Below, piece by piece: positions 16,759 to 25,403 of a stretch of 48,085 nucleotides of DNA (the stretch's first letter is position 1; every line of letters begins with the position of its first letter). Origin of the DNA: JALCLA01 sp965653565 (GTDB taxonomy: Bacteria; Pseudomonadota; Gammaproteobacteria; Xanthomonadales; Xanthomonadaceae). The translations under genes and the position numbers were made by a program. The notes beneath the pieces are model-generated. The model saw only the letters and a list, made by a program, of their open reading frames with translations. It was not told the DNA's origin and ran no database searches. The stretch covers positions 1-48,085 of the forward strand of contig CBFHAI010000032.1 in the NCBI GenBank assembly GCA_965653565.1, in the 5' to 3' direction.

Positions 16759-19233
16759 ATGATCATGCGACACGCACTGAGATCGCTGAAACGCACGCCG
16801 GCCTTCACGCTCGCGGTGATCCTCACGCTCGCCGTGGGCGTCGCATCGATCGGTTCGATGTTTGCCGTCGTGTACGGCGTGTTGCTTGCGCCGCTGCCGT
16901 ACGGCGCGCCGGATCGGCTGGTCAGCGTGCGCCTGCAGGCGCCGGAAGCCGGCGAAATCCGCCAGCCGCCGGCGTTGCAGGTCACCTACGCCGAGTTCGC
17001 GCGCAGCCTCGACGGCGTCGGTTTCTACCGCACCGGCAGCACCAATCTGTGGAGCGAAGGCAGCGACGACTCGGCCGACAGCGTCGTCGCGACATGGATC
17101 ACGGCATCGATGGTGCCGCTGCTCCAGGTGCCGCCGTTGCTGGGCCGATCGTTCACGCCCGAAGAGGAACTGCGCGGCGGGCCGAACGCCGTCATGCTCA
17201 GCGAGGCCGAGTGGCGCAGCCGCTTCGGTGCGGCGCCCGATGTCATCGGCAAGACCTTGATGGTCAACAGCGTCGCGCGCGAAATCATCGGCATCATGCC
17301 GGCGCGGTTTTCTTTTCCGACCTCCGAAACCCGCGTCTGGCTTCCGGCCAAGCGCGTCGACAACGCGACCGTCGGCGACTTCGCGTACGCGGGCGTGGCG
17401 CGCCTGGCAACCGGCGTCACCGCCGAGCAGGCGCAGCGCGAACTTGCCGCGATCCTGCCGAAGATGGCGGCCTCGTTTCCGCGATTGGAACCCACCGTCA
17501 TCGACGGCGCCAATGGCCACCCCACGGGCAGCTCGACCGCGAGCTGGCTCGCCGATGTGAAACCGGCGCCGATCGTGCAGCCGTTGCGCGAGTACGTCAC
17601 GGCTGGAATCGCGCGCACGCTGTGGATGTTGGCCGCGGCGGCAGCGCTCGTGCTGCTGGTGGCGTGGGCGAACGTCGCCAATCTGTTGCTGATCCGGGCC
17701 GACGGCCGTCAACCGGAGCTCGCCGTGCGCGCTGCGCTCGGCGCCGGTTGCCTGCGCAATGCCACGCATTTCCTCGGCGAAGCGCTGCTGCTCGGCGCGA
17801 CGGCGGGCACGCTTGCCTTGCTGATTGTGCACGCGGCCGTCGAGGCGCTGGTGGCCTTCGGACCGGCCGACGTGCCGCGGCTCGCGGAACTCGATGTCGG
17901 CGGGCCGGCGATCGCATTCACCGTGCTGATCACGCTCGTCGGCGTGATCGTGTGCGCCGCCGTGCCGGCCGGAAGATTCTGGCGCGCGAGTCTGTCGTAC
18001 AACTTGCGTGAAGGCGGGCGCGGCGCTTCGACAGGCAAGCCGCGCGTTCGTCTGCGCGCGGCGATCACGATGCTGCAGATCGCGGTGGCGCTGGTCGTCA
18101 CCATCGGATCGGCCCTGCTGCTGCGCACCGCGCACGGTTTGTATCGCGTGCATCCGGGATTCGAAACCTCGCAGGTGACGACACTGCGCACCCAACTGCC
18201 CGCCGCGCGCTACGACAGTGCGTCCTCGGAGGCGTTCTACGCGCGATTGGCCGAACAGGTGCGCCAGTTGCCGTCCGTGCAGAGTGCGGGCGTGACGATG
18301 AAAGTGCCGCTCGGCACCGGCGCCACGCTCGAGCAGGCGTTCCGCATCGGCCTCGAGGGATCGACGCGCTCGCTTCCCGTCAACGTCGTGGACGACGGCT
18401 ACTTCGCAGCAATGTCGATCCCGTTGCTGGCGGGGCGTGGTTTCCAGCGCATCGAGCTGGAACGCGGCACCGATATCGTCATCAGCCGGCACGCGGCCGC
18501 GACGCTGTTCGGCGATGCGGAGGCAACCGCCTCCGTGGGAAAACACGTGACGCTGGCGCCGTCGCGACTGCAATACACCGTCATCGGCGTCGTCGGCGAT
18601 GTGCGCGATCAGGACCTCGCGATACCGCCTTCGCCGCTGGTTTACCGGCCCCTGGTCGCGCCGATCGATCCGACCGTCGAGCCGGGCGCACGACTGAACA
18701 TGGCGCTCGTCGTGAGATCGAATGCACCCGCCAGCGACATCGTGCCGGCGATCCGCCGGACCTTGCATCGACTCGACCCGACGGTCGCCATCTACAACAT
18801 CGAGTCGATGAACGACGTGGTTCGCGCATCGACGGCCCGCCTGTCGCTGGCACTCGCGCTGATCACGACCGCGGCGGCGATCACGCTGGTGCTCGGCGCG
18901 ATCGGGCTGTACGGCGTGATGGCGTACATGGTGGCCCTGCGCAGCCGTGAGTTCGGCGTGCGCGTCGCGCTGGGCGCGGAGCCGCGACGCATCGCGCGCC
19001 TGGTCGCAACGCGCGGGCTGATGCTGACCGCCGGCGGCGTCGCTGCGGGCTTCGTGCTGTACGCGCTGGCGGCACCGCTGCTGCAAGCGTTTCTCTACGG
19101 CGTCACCGTGACCGATCCTGCGACGCTGGCGGGCGCGACGCTCGCGCTCGTGGCCACGGCGCTGCTCTCCAGTTGGCTGCCGGCGAGACGGGCAGCACGG
19201 GCCGATCCGGCGCAGGCGCTGCGGGCGGAGTAG
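16759..19233 (+). CDS. orphan ADOP/MacB-like FtsX-type ABC permease
   Basis: 824 residues. The first transmembrane helix (about 20-45) is followed by a MacB-type periplasmic domain ('GRSFTPEEELRGGPNAVMLSEAEWRSRF', 'VMVNSVAREIIGIMPARFSFP') and an FtsX block (about 290-420). A second helix, a second periplasmic domain and a C-terminal FtsX block (about 690-820, 'SREFGVRVALGAEPRRIARLV') complete it. This duplicated layout is that of the ADOP (acidobacterial duplicated orphan permease) family. As that name implies, no ABC ATPase gene is adjacent. The start is ATG 16759 with GGAGG ten bases upstream; the frame is open further up without a better start. The cargo is unknown. Confidence 0.88.
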   Translation: MIMRHALRSLKRTPAFTLAVILTLAVGVASIGSMFAVVYGVLLAPLPYGAPDRLVSVRLQAPEAGEIRQPPALQVTYAEFARSLDGVGFYRTGSTNLWSEGSDDSADSVVATWITASMVPLLQVPPLLGRSFTPEEELRGGPNAVMLSEAEWRSRFGAAPDVIGKTLMVNSVAREIIGIMPARFSFPTSETRVWLPAKRVDNATVGDFAYAGVARLATGVTAEQAQRELAAILPKMAASFPRLEPTVIDGANGHPTGSSTASWLADVKPAPIVQPLREYVTAGIARTLWMLAAAAALVLLVAWANVANLLLIRADGRQPELAVRAALGAGCLRNATHFLGEALLLGATAGTLALLIVHAAVEALVAFGPADVPRLAELDVGGPAIAFTVLITLVGVIVCAAVPAGRFWRASLSYNLREGGRGASTGKPRVRLRAAITMLQIAVALVVTIGSALLLRTAHGLYRVHPGFETSQVTTLRTQLPAARYDSASSEAFYARLAEQVRQLPSVQSAGVTMKVPLGTGATLEQAFRIGLEGSTRSLPVNVVDDGYFAAMSIPLLAGRGFQRIELERGTDIVISRHAAATLFGDAEATASVGKHVTLAPSRLQYTVIGVVGDVRDQDLAIPPSPLVYRPLVAPIDPTVEPGARLNMALVVRSNAPASDIVPAIRRTLHRLDPTVAIYNIESMNDVVRASTARLSLALALITTAAAITLVLGAIGLYGVMAYMVALRSREFGVRVALGAEPRRIARLVATRGLMLTAGGVAAGFVLYALAAPLLQAFLYGVTVTDPATLAGATLALVATALLSSWLPARRAARADPAQALRAE

Positions 19234-19299
19234 TCGCGCTCAATCCGGCAAATCGAGCGGTGCTTTGCGTTCGGCGACGAGATCGTCGAACGTAGCGCG

Positions 19300-20619
19300 A
19301 TGAACCCGCCAACGACCGATGCTCCGCCCCCGTCGTCCGCTCCCATCGGCCTGCTGCGCGCCGTCGGGCGCTGGCAGATTCTCGGACTGTCGATCAACAG
19401 TGTCGTCGGCAGCGGCGTCTACTTGCTGCCCGCGACGGCGTTCGCGCTGCTCGGTCCTTTCAGCGTGTGGGGCGTACTGGCGGCGGGGCTGACCGTGAGT
19501 CTGCTGGTGCTGAGCTACGCCAAGGCCGCCAGTTATTTCGAACAGCAGGGCGGCAGCGCCTTGTACGCGCGCGAAGCCTTCGGACCGTTCGCCGGCTTCC
19601 AGATCGGATGGACCACCTGGCTGACGCGCGTCGCCACCATCGCCTCGCTGAGCAACGGTTTGGCCGACGCGGTGGCGCGCTTCTGGCCGGCCGCCAGCAC
19701 CGGCGGCGGCCGCACCGCCATCATCGCCGGCTCGCTGCTGGTGCTCGGCGCGATCAACATCGTTGGGGTGCGCCAGGCCGCGCAACTGTCGCTCGCATTG
19801 GTGGTATGCAAACTGCTGCCGCTGCTGCTGTTCGTTGCCATCGGCGTGTTCCATATCGATTGGCAACTGGCGTTCGGCACGCCCGCGTCGGGCGCGGTGG
19901 ATCTGCGCACCACGAGCGAAGCGGCGTTGTTGCTGCTGTTCGCCTACGCCGGATTCGAGAACCTGTCGGTTGCCGCCGGCGAATACCAGAACCCGCGGCG
20001 CAACGTGCCGTTCGCGCTGCTGGCGATGATCGTGCTGGTCACCCTGATGTACGCGGCGGTGCAACTGGTGGCGCAGGGCACGTTGCCGAATCTCGCGTCG
20101 TCGTCGACGCCGCTGGCCGACGCGGCCGCCGGTTTCGGTGGCGAGTCGCTCGCGCTGCTGCTGACGGCCGGCGCGGCGTTGTCGATCCTCGGCACCAGCA
20201 ACGCCACCCAGTTGCTCGGCCCGCGCTTCCTGCACACGCTGGCGGTGGGCGGCTACGGGCCGCGCGCGCTGGCCCGCGTGCATCCGCGTTTCCGCACGCC
20301 GGATCTCGCCATCGCGCTGCAGACCGTCGTGGCGCTGGCACTGGCGCTGAGCGGCTCGTTCGTCCAGTTGGCGCTGCTGTCGATGGTGACGCGGCTGCTG
20401 GCCTACATCACCACGTCGGCCAGCGTGCTGGTGCTGCACCGCCGCCGCGGTGAACCACCGGGCACGCTGACGCTGCCGGGCGGTCCGCTGATCCCGTTCG
20501 CGGCGCTCGTGCTATCGCTGGCGCTGCTGTTCAGCGCGCGGCCGGCACACCTGATCGCCGCCGGCATCGCCGTGCTGCTCGGCACCGTCATCTACAAATT
20601 TCCACGGCGCGCCGACTAG
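19300..20619 (+). CDS. APC-family amino acid permease
   Basis: 439 residues, about twelve membrane helices. The first helix contains the family's broken-helix motif 'GLSINSVVGSGVYLLPAT', and the sixth region 'LLLLFAYAGFENLSVAAGEYQNPRRNVPFAL' matches the conserved 'G(F/Y)E..(A/S)..GE..NP.R..P' of APC antiporters and symporters. The substrate is probably an amino acid or amine. It sits 66 bases after the permease gene on the same strand. Its stop codon overlaps the stop of the convergent metallopeptidase gene (both use the CTAG at 20616-20619). Confidence 0.88.
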   Translation: MNPPTTDAPPPSSAPIGLLRAVGRWQILGLSINSVVGSGVYLLPATAFALLGPFSVWGVLAAGLTVSLLVLSYAKAASYFEQQGGSALYAREAFGPFAGFQIGWTTWLTRVATIASLSNGLADAVARFWPAASTGGGRTAIIAGSLLVLGAINIVGVRQAAQLSLALVVCKLLPLLLFVAIGVFHIDWQLAFGTPASGAVDLRTTSEAALLLLFAYAGFENLSVAAGEYQNPRRNVPFALLAMIVLVTLMYAAVQLVAQGTLPNLASSSTPLADAAAGFGGESLALLLTAGAALSILGTSNATQLLGPRFLHTLAVGGYGPRALARVHPRFRTPDLAIALQTVVALALALSGSFVQLALLSMVTRLLAYITTSASVLVLHRRRGEPPGTLTLPGGPLIPFAALVLSLALLFSARPAHLIAAGIAVLLGTVIYKFPRRAD

Positions 20620-21116
20620 GCGTTGCGCACGGCGTCGAGATGCGTCAGATACAGCCGCATATCGAACTCCAACTGGTGATAGTCCACGGTCATGTGGGTG
20701 CACAGCTGGTAGAACGATTTGTTGTGCTCGGCTTCCTTCAAGTGCGCCAGTTCATGCACCGCGATCATCTTCAGGAAATCGGCGGGCGCGTCGCGGAACA
20801 CGGTCGCGATGCGAATCTCGCGACTGGCCTTCAGCCGGCTGCCCTGCACGCGCGAAATCGACGTATGCGTACCGAGCGCATGCTTCATCACCTGCAGCTT
20901 GCCGTCGTAGATCACCTTTGCCAGCGGCACCGAGTTGCGCATGTGCCGTTCTTTCAGCGCCTGCACGTAGTCGTAAAGCTGGCCATCGTTGCGCACGGCG
21001 TGCGACTCGCCGTATTTGTCGGCCAGCATCGAACCCAACCGGCCTTGCGCTATCAACTCATGCACCCGCGCCAGCGTTTGTTGTGGATAGCCGAAGAGAT
21101 ATTTCAAAGAATTCAT
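20616..21116 (-). CDS. YgjP-like zinc metallopeptidase domain protein
   Basis: 166 residues. The zinc site 'HELAHLKEAEH' is complete: His at about 121 and 125, catalytic Glu 122, third ligand His about 131. It is followed by 'NKSFYQLCTHM' as in the YgjP/WLM-like DUF45 family. The physiological substrate is unknown. ATG 21116 is chosen; a GTG lies one codon upstream. Convergent with the APC transporter, sharing four bases. Confidence 0.87.
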   Translation of the reverse strand: MNSLKYLFGYPQQTLARVHELIAQGRLGSMLADKYGESHAVRNDGQLYDYVQALKERHMRNSVPLAKVIYDGKLQVMKHALGTHTSISRVQGSRLKASREIRIATVFRDAPADFLKMIAVHELAHLKEAEHNKSFYQLCTHMTVDYHQLEFDMRLYLTHLDAVRNA

Positions 21117-21189
21117 CACGGGTCGGAAATATAAACGGCGGCAAGGACGACAGGTATGATGGCCCCGATCTCATTGACATGAAACCGTC

Positions 21190-21744
21190 ATGGCGAAAGG
21201 AAATCCGCTGCAGGAACAACTGCTCCAGGCCGGCCTGGTCAAGAAGTCCAAGCTGGCCGAGGTGGCGCGCGAGCAGGAGAAGGCGCGACACGCCAAAGGC
21301 CAGCCCGCGCCCGGCGAAATCGCCGTCGCCGCAGAACGCGCGCGCGCCGAAAAAACCGAGCGCGACCGCGCCCTGGCCGCCGAACGCAAAGCCCAACAGC
21401 AAGCCGCCGAACTGCGCGCCCAGGCGCGCCAGATCATCGAAGACAAGAAAATCCCACCCCTGGGCGAAAGCGAATACCGCTTCACCGCCGACGGCGCCAT
21501 CCGCACCGTCCTGGTCAATGACGACCAACGCAAGAAACTCGCCGCCGGCGCGCTGCTGATCGCACGTCTCGGCGACCGCTACGAACTATTGCCACGCGCC
21601 GCCGGCGACAAAGTACGCGAACGCGATGCGAGTTTGATCGTGGTGGATCACGGGCTCGATGCCGGCACCGAGCGTTCCGCAGCAACGACCGACGACGAAG
21701 CGTATTACGCGCGGTTTTCGGTGCCGGACGATTTGGTTTGGTGA
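21190..21744 (+). CDS. DUF2058 family protein
   Basis: 184 residues. The N-terminus 'NPLQEQLLQAGLVKKSKL' followed by a long Lys/Arg/Glu/Ala-rich coiled coil (about 20-85, nucleotide-binding-like in charge), then a globular 'YRFTADGAIRTVLVNDDQRKKLAAGALLIARLGDRYELLP' domain and a final 'YARFSVPDDLVW' is the typical DUF2058 (YaiL-like) pattern. The family is widespread in gammaproteobacteria and of unknown function. ATG 21190 is the first start in frame with the conserved N-terminus. Confidence 0.9.
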   Translation: MAKGNPLQEQLLQAGLVKKSKLAEVAREQEKARHAKGQPAPGEIAVAAERARAEKTERDRALAAERKAQQQAAELRAQARQIIEDKKIPPLGESEYRFTADGAIRTVLVNDDQRKKLAAGALLIARLGDRYELLPRAAGDKVRERDASLIVVDHGLDAGTERSAATTDDEAYYARFSVPDDLVW

Positions 21745-21903
21745 GCTATTTTTTGCGCCGGTAGCGCCGGGTTTTTCAGTAAGCACGCGTCCCCGGTTTT
21801 TCTATAACAACGATCTTATATATTTTGTCATTGAGTCATCGCTTCGGTGCGGCCTGGCACGGGCGCATGATAAATTTCTCAACTTTCTTATCCGGAGTTA
21901 TCC

Positions 21904-22302
21904 GTGAAAATTCTCAAGCCAACGGCCGCAGCTTTCGCGATGATCTGCATGGTTTTCGTGGCGGGTTGCAGCAAACCGCCGGTGACGGCCCAGCAGTTGG
22001 CTTCCGAGTTGAACAAGCGCGTCAGCCTCCCGCTCGACCTGGGCGACGGGCTCCGTCTCGATGCGATCACCGCCGAAGGCAACGCCGTGGTCTCGACCGT
22101 CACCCTGTCGAACGATGCGCTGGCGGCCGATCCGAATTTCAAGGCAGTGATGCATACCGCGACGGTGTCCGACATCTGCCGCGAGATCGCACCTGCACGC
22201 CAGGTCTACACCAACGCCGGATTGACCGTCGCCAAGGTGTACAAGGACTCGAAGGGTTCCGAAATCCTGCGGGTCAACGTAGTGCCCGCCGAGTGTGGGT
22301 GA
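21904..22302 (+). CDS. small predicted lipoprotein, unknown function
   Basis: 132 residues with an N-terminal signal ending in a lipobox (VFVAGC, Cys about 22), so it should be lipidated. The mature part contains 'DLGDGLRLDAITAEGNAVVSTVTLSNDA', a short beta-rich module, and two further cysteines (in 'DICREI' and 'PAECG') that could pair. I do not recognise the family; pilotin-like or inhibitor-like lipoproteins have similar size. The GTG start at 21904 is supported by GGAG six bases upstream. The 3' end overlaps the minus-strand ORF ending at 22274 by 29 bases. Confidence 0.75.
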   Translation: MKILKPTAAAFAMICMVFVAGCSKPPVTAQQLASELNKRVSLPLDLGDGLRLDAITAEGNAVVSTVTLSNDALAADPNFKAVMHTATVSDICREIAPARQVYTNAGLTVAKVYKDSKGSEILRVNVVPAECG

Positions 22303-22888
22303 AGAAGTATGACGGGATGATTCGCTGATCGCAGCGCCGCGCGCGGCAGCAACGAATCACGACATCAAATCCAACGCGAGCCGGCTTCCGCCGGCTGACG
22401 AAACCGACTTGCAGCGGCGCGCCCAGCACCATGGATTGGCCGTCGGGGATTCCGAATATCGGGAAGGTTAAATTGATCCGCCCCGAGCCCACGCGCGGCA
22501 ACGGGTCGAGCAGCAACACGTCGAGTTCTTCGGCCGGAAAGGCTTGCGTCGCCACGCTGAAAAGCAATCTCTCTTCGCCGAGCGGGAACGGATCGTCCGG
22601 CGGGGTATGGCCGCTGCGGTCGAACGGCACCTGCTCGAAGATTTCCAGCGGAAACCACGGCGGGTGACCGCTGCACGAGCGCGGATTGGTAGGGCGGCGA
22701 GCGCGATCTCGCGGGGCGGGTGGGTCAATCGAATCCCGTGACCGAGCCTTCTGCGTTGCGCAGATCAACCCGGCGATGCGTGTGCCATGGAGCGTGTCTT
22801 CATGTCGGGCGCTGCGATCGGAACCGCGTGCAGTGAGATCGCGATCAAGACTCCGGGTCGTACATGATCTCGCGCACTTCCTGTGCAC
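22274..22888 (-). CDS. hypothetical protein or gene remnant; coding-like over 22274-22670
   Basis: The frame encodes 204 residues, but only the last 130 look like protein: 'PPWFPLEIFEQVPFDRSG', 'DDPFPLGEERLLFSVATQAF', 'LDVLLLDPLPRVGSGRINL', 'FPIFGIPDGQSMVLGAPLQ'. Over this part the codons favour G/C at third positions as in the neighbouring genes. The N-terminal 75 residues are low-complexity and Arg/Ser-rich, and the natural start may lie in another frame (ATG 22728), implying a frameshift. No family recognised. It overlaps the lipoprotein gene tail to tail. Confidence 0.4.
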   Translation of the reverse strand: MHRKCARSCTTRSLDRDLTARGSDRSARHEDTLHGTRIAGLICATQKARSRDSIDPPAPRDRARRPTNPRSCSGHPPWFPLEIFEQVPFDRSGHTPPDDPFPLGEERLLFSVATQAFPAEELDVLLLDPLPRVGSGRINLTFPIFGIPDGQSMVLGAPLQVGFVSRRKPARVGFDVVIRCCRARRCDQRIIPSYFFTHTRRALR

Positions 22889-23183
22889 AACGACAGGCCG
22901 CAGCGAGTTTCGACGCCCACCTCAATGCTTCTTCGCGCGACGCCACCTCGAAGATCGAAAATCCGCCGAGCACCGCCTTGGTTTCCGGGAAAGGCCCATC
23001 GGACACGGAGCCATCGACAGCAACGATGCTCGCCTGCTGCGTGAGCAGACCGCCGCCGAAGATCCAGACCCCAGCCGCCTTCGCCTCACGCACGACAGCG
23101 CGCGACGCCTCGGACACCGCGGCGAGCTCCTCATCCGGAATGATCATCGAACCGTCGTCGAACGAGATCAGGTATCGCTTCAT
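22845..23183 (-). CDS. YCII-related (DGPF) domain protein
   Basis: 112 residues. The 'MKRYLISFDDGSM' start and 'DGPFPETKAVLGGFSIFEVASREEALRWASKLAAA' are diagnostic of the YCII/DGPF family, small ferredoxin-like-fold proteins often encoded near ECF sigma factors; no sigma factor gene is seen here. The ATG at 23183 has GGAGCG about eight bases upstream. Function unknown for most members. The last residues overlap the weakly supported upstream part of the ORF ending at 22274. Confidence 0.88.
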   Translation of the reverse strand: MKRYLISFDDGSMIIPDEELAAVSEASRAVVREAKAAGVWIFGGGLLTQQASIVAVDGSVSDGPFPETKAVLGGFSIFEVASREEALRWASKLAAACRCAQEVREIMYDPES

Positions 23184-23388
23184 CGCTACGCTCCTGTGCT
23201 CAACATTAATCCACCCTGGAGTTCGAGTTTACGTTGCCAGTAGCGAGGCGAGGAAGCGAAGCGTCCGCGAGCGCGAACGCACTCGCGAATGCCAGCCACA
23301 CTTTGACCAATCGAACTTCGCGCACGTGATGGCAGCCCAATCCGATTGCGCAGATTAAAATAAGTTGATCAGGCGGTAGCGAGGAAAC

Positions 23389-23973
23389 TCACCATGTCAT
23401 CGAGTTAGAGATCCAGTTCGTTACGACTTCGGCGTGCACGACTACGTTATAGATTTCATAGTGCTCTGTGTCGAAATTATTCCATGAGTCGCCAACTGCA
23501 AGGTTTGGGTAGACACCAAGAACGCAAATCTTGCTGTTTACGGCAAACACCGGGCCTGCTTCGAAATGGGTTTGCCCTTCATAGACACCGCCGTGACTTC
23601 CCTCGGAAAGCGAAAGGGCTACGGGAGTGCTTAATGATCCTAGTACAAGCGGCGAAAGGGCCGCATAGAACCGGTCTCCTGCAGGCCATGCGATGTTCAC
23701 CGTACTTCCCGCCCACGCGATATCCTTCACGATCACGGCGGTCAATGGGGGCACGACGAAAGGCGTCTTGTCTCGCACGCCCCACTCGTCGACTCTGTAG
23801 AGAGCCAGTCCGTTTGAACTGAGGCCGCACGAAGGATCAAGATAGCCTCGCAGCGTAATGTGTTGTCGGTCCGTGGACTGAGGAAGCAGGTGATGTTGAC
23901 CATCCACTTTCCCGGCCGCGATGGCCAGAGGAGAACATCCCAGCATGAATAGAAAGTACAGCTTAGACTTCAT
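23389..23973 (-). CDS. exported protein of unknown function
   Basis: 194 residues with a clear signal peptide (MKSKLYFLFMLGCSPLAIAA) and a mature beta-rich domain with no motif I recognise; segments such as 'YLDPSCGLSSNGLALYRVDEWGV' and 'HEYEIYNVVVHAEVV' suggest a compact secreted domain with two cysteines. Codon use is less GC-rich than in the flanking core genes. It stands alone, about 200 bases upstream of the YCII gene. Confidence 0.65.
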   Translation of the reverse strand: MKSKLYFLFMLGCSPLAIAAGKVDGQHHLLPQSTDRQHITLRGYLDPSCGLSSNGLALYRVDEWGVRDKTPFVVPPLTAVIVKDIAWAGSTVNIAWPAGDRFYAALSPLVLGSLSTPVALSLSEGSHGGVYEGQTHFEAGPVFAVNSKICVLGVYPNLAVGDSWNNFDTEHYEIYNVVVHAEVVTNWISNSMTW

Positions 23974-24320
23974 AGCGTCTTACTCAACAGGATTTGTCGC
24001 CATTATTTGGCGACTCGGCGATACGGCGCGGCTTAGCGGTACGGACAAGGCGCAACGCCTTTGCGAGTAGTTGCAATAATTTTTCACTATTTGCAGTGTC
24101 TCACTCGCGGCGCTAAGCCTGGCTGATCGCACTTAGGATTTTCCAATCAACCGGTTGCATGTGGCCGGCAGTCTGGCGATGCTGCCAAATTCGCTGGCGT
24201 GGCCAGTGGCCGCCAGGTAACCGATGCGAACCTCGAGAGAAGGCGCGCGTGATTAGCGCGAGCGAACGTCGTAGCCCGCTTGGACTACGTTCGAGCGCAG
24301 GCGCTGGAGGCGTTGCAAAG
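23974..24320. other. gene-free stretch
   Basis: About 350 bases without a convincing gene. Small ORFs here lack family resemblance and consistent codon use. I see no RNA gene; the stretch at 24060-24090 is AT-rich and may carry the promoter of the exported protein on the minus strand. Confidence 0.35.
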
Positions 24321-24815
24321 TTACTGCGAGGCCTCGGCCGACACTTCACCAACGCGCGCAGTCGCCGATTTCAGATCAACCGAAACACGGCACAACGACG
24401 ACGCGTGGCTCTGCCGACTGCGCCAAGCGACCAGGGCAATTGCACCGACAAGCATGGCCAACAAAACGCGCGTCGCACTATCGGTAGCCGGGATTGAGGT
24501 CGGCGCCGAAGCGACTGCACCAGCGATTTGAAGCGGCACCGAAGTCTCTACGACTTCGTTCCCCGACTCACCCATCGCACCCGCCAGAAGCTCGAGCGTA
24601 TAAGTGCCCTGCGCTAGTGCAGGCGCAGTGACGCTGTATGTCGCAGCGGGCGAGGCGCGACCGATCGCATCGATGCGGTCGGTGGCGACAGTAACCATGG
24701 TGTCCTGCGCAGCGGGCGTAGCCGGCACGGTGCGTAGGTTGTACTGCGCGAGCGCTTGGCTCGGCATGCCTACGCATACCCACACGAGTAGCGTGAACTT
24801 GAACGTGGTTTTCAT
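24321..24815 (-). CDS. exported protein with IPTL-like C-terminal membrane tail (paralogue A)
   Basis: 164 residues. The signal peptide ends '...PSQALA', and the mature start 'QYNLRTVPATPAA' matches the next gene upstream (QFNLRTIPVSPSA). The core 'APALAQGTYTLELLAG' matches 'VPALPQGSYTIELIG' there. After 'SIPATDSATRVLL' comes a membrane helix (LAMLVGAIALVAW) and an Arg-containing end, the layout of IPTL-type C-terminal sorting tails. A further 30 residues follow the basic cluster, which is unusual. The middle is shorter than in the paralogue, as if about 35 residues had been deleted. Start chosen at ATG 24815. Confidence 0.75.
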   Translation of the reverse strand: MKTTFKFTLLVWVCVGMPSQALAQYNLRTVPATPAAQDTMVTVATDRIDAIGRASPAATYSVTAPALAQGTYTLELLAGAMGESGNEVVETSVPLQIAGAVASAPTSIPATDSATRVLLAMLVGAIALVAWRSRQSHASSLCRVSVDLKSATARVGEVSAEASQ

Positions 24816-24899
24816 AGTCACGCCCTCAAAACCCTTGCCGTTGATGACGCGATCGGCGGGCGATCCCGTATCCGCTACGAGCGAGCTTTCTGCCGCGTT

Positions 24900-25403
24900 T
24901 CAGAATCTGCGGCGCCCGCGCCATTGCAGCGTCAACACGGCCATCCACGACATCGCACCGACCAATGCGAGTTGACCTGCCGAGCCGGAAGCAGGAATCG
25001 ACGCAACGCGCCCATTGACGGACGCAGGCCCCACCTGCACGACAACCGTTTGGAGCGGAAATGGGTCGGCCGCCGACTGGAATGGCCGACCAATCAACTC
25101 AATGGTGTAACTGCCCTGCGGCAAGGCCGGAACTGTCAGCGTATGCGTCTGAAACACACCGCCGCAGTCGATGGCGTCGAGAAAATCCACTTCAATGTGA
25201 ATCACCGTGCCTTGTACCGCCAGCGTCGGAGCGTTGATGTCGACGATGATGGCTTGGCATTCGTTCTCATCGAATGCAACTTGGAATGCCGCGCCCGCCG
25301 AGGGCGAAACTGGAATGGTGCGAAGGTTGAACTGCGCCCAGGCATCGTTCGAGATGAGCGCGCCAAGAAGCGAAAGTGCGACGAACATGGCGAGTTGCTT
25401 CAT
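24900..25403 (-). CDS. exported protein with IPTL-like C-terminal membrane tail (paralogue B)
   Basis: 167 residues: signal peptide (MKQLAMFVALSLLGALISNDAWA), beta-rich domain with a cysteine pair ('NECQAI', 'AIDCGG'), then 'SIPASGSAGQLALVGAMSWMAVLTLQWRGRRRF', i.e. a short SIPAS motif, a hydrophobic helix and a terminal Arg cluster. This is a variant of the IPTL/CTERM type of protein-sorting tail. Paralogous to the gene 84 bases downstream. The ORF is open 137 codons further up, but that part is low-complexity and the signal peptide gives the start. No dedicated sortase is visible in the window. Confidence 0.78.
   Translation of the reverse strand: MKQLAMFVALSLLGALISNDAWAQFNLRTIPVSPSAGAAFQVAFDENECQAIIVDINAPTLAVQGTVIHIEVDFLDAIDCGGVFQTHTLTVPALPQGSYTIELIGRPFQSAADPFPLQTVVVQVGPASVNGRVASIPASGSAGQLALVGAMSWMAVLTLQWRGRRRF

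Noticed and set aside
16585..19086. 833-residue minus-strand ORF opposite the orphan permease, and similar long antisense ORFs opposite the FG-GAP gene, yheS and the TonB receptor
   Set aside because: All are rich in Arg/Gln/His/Asp without domains; codon-bias shadows.
20616..20619. Overlapping stop codons of APC transporter and metallopeptidase as a regulatory device
   Set aside because: CTAG shared by two convergent genes is a common economical arrangement and needs no special explanation.
21755..21782. Terminator after the DUF2058 gene
   Set aside because: The GCGCCGG copies are direct, not inverted, repeats; a stable stem cannot be drawn despite the following T-run.
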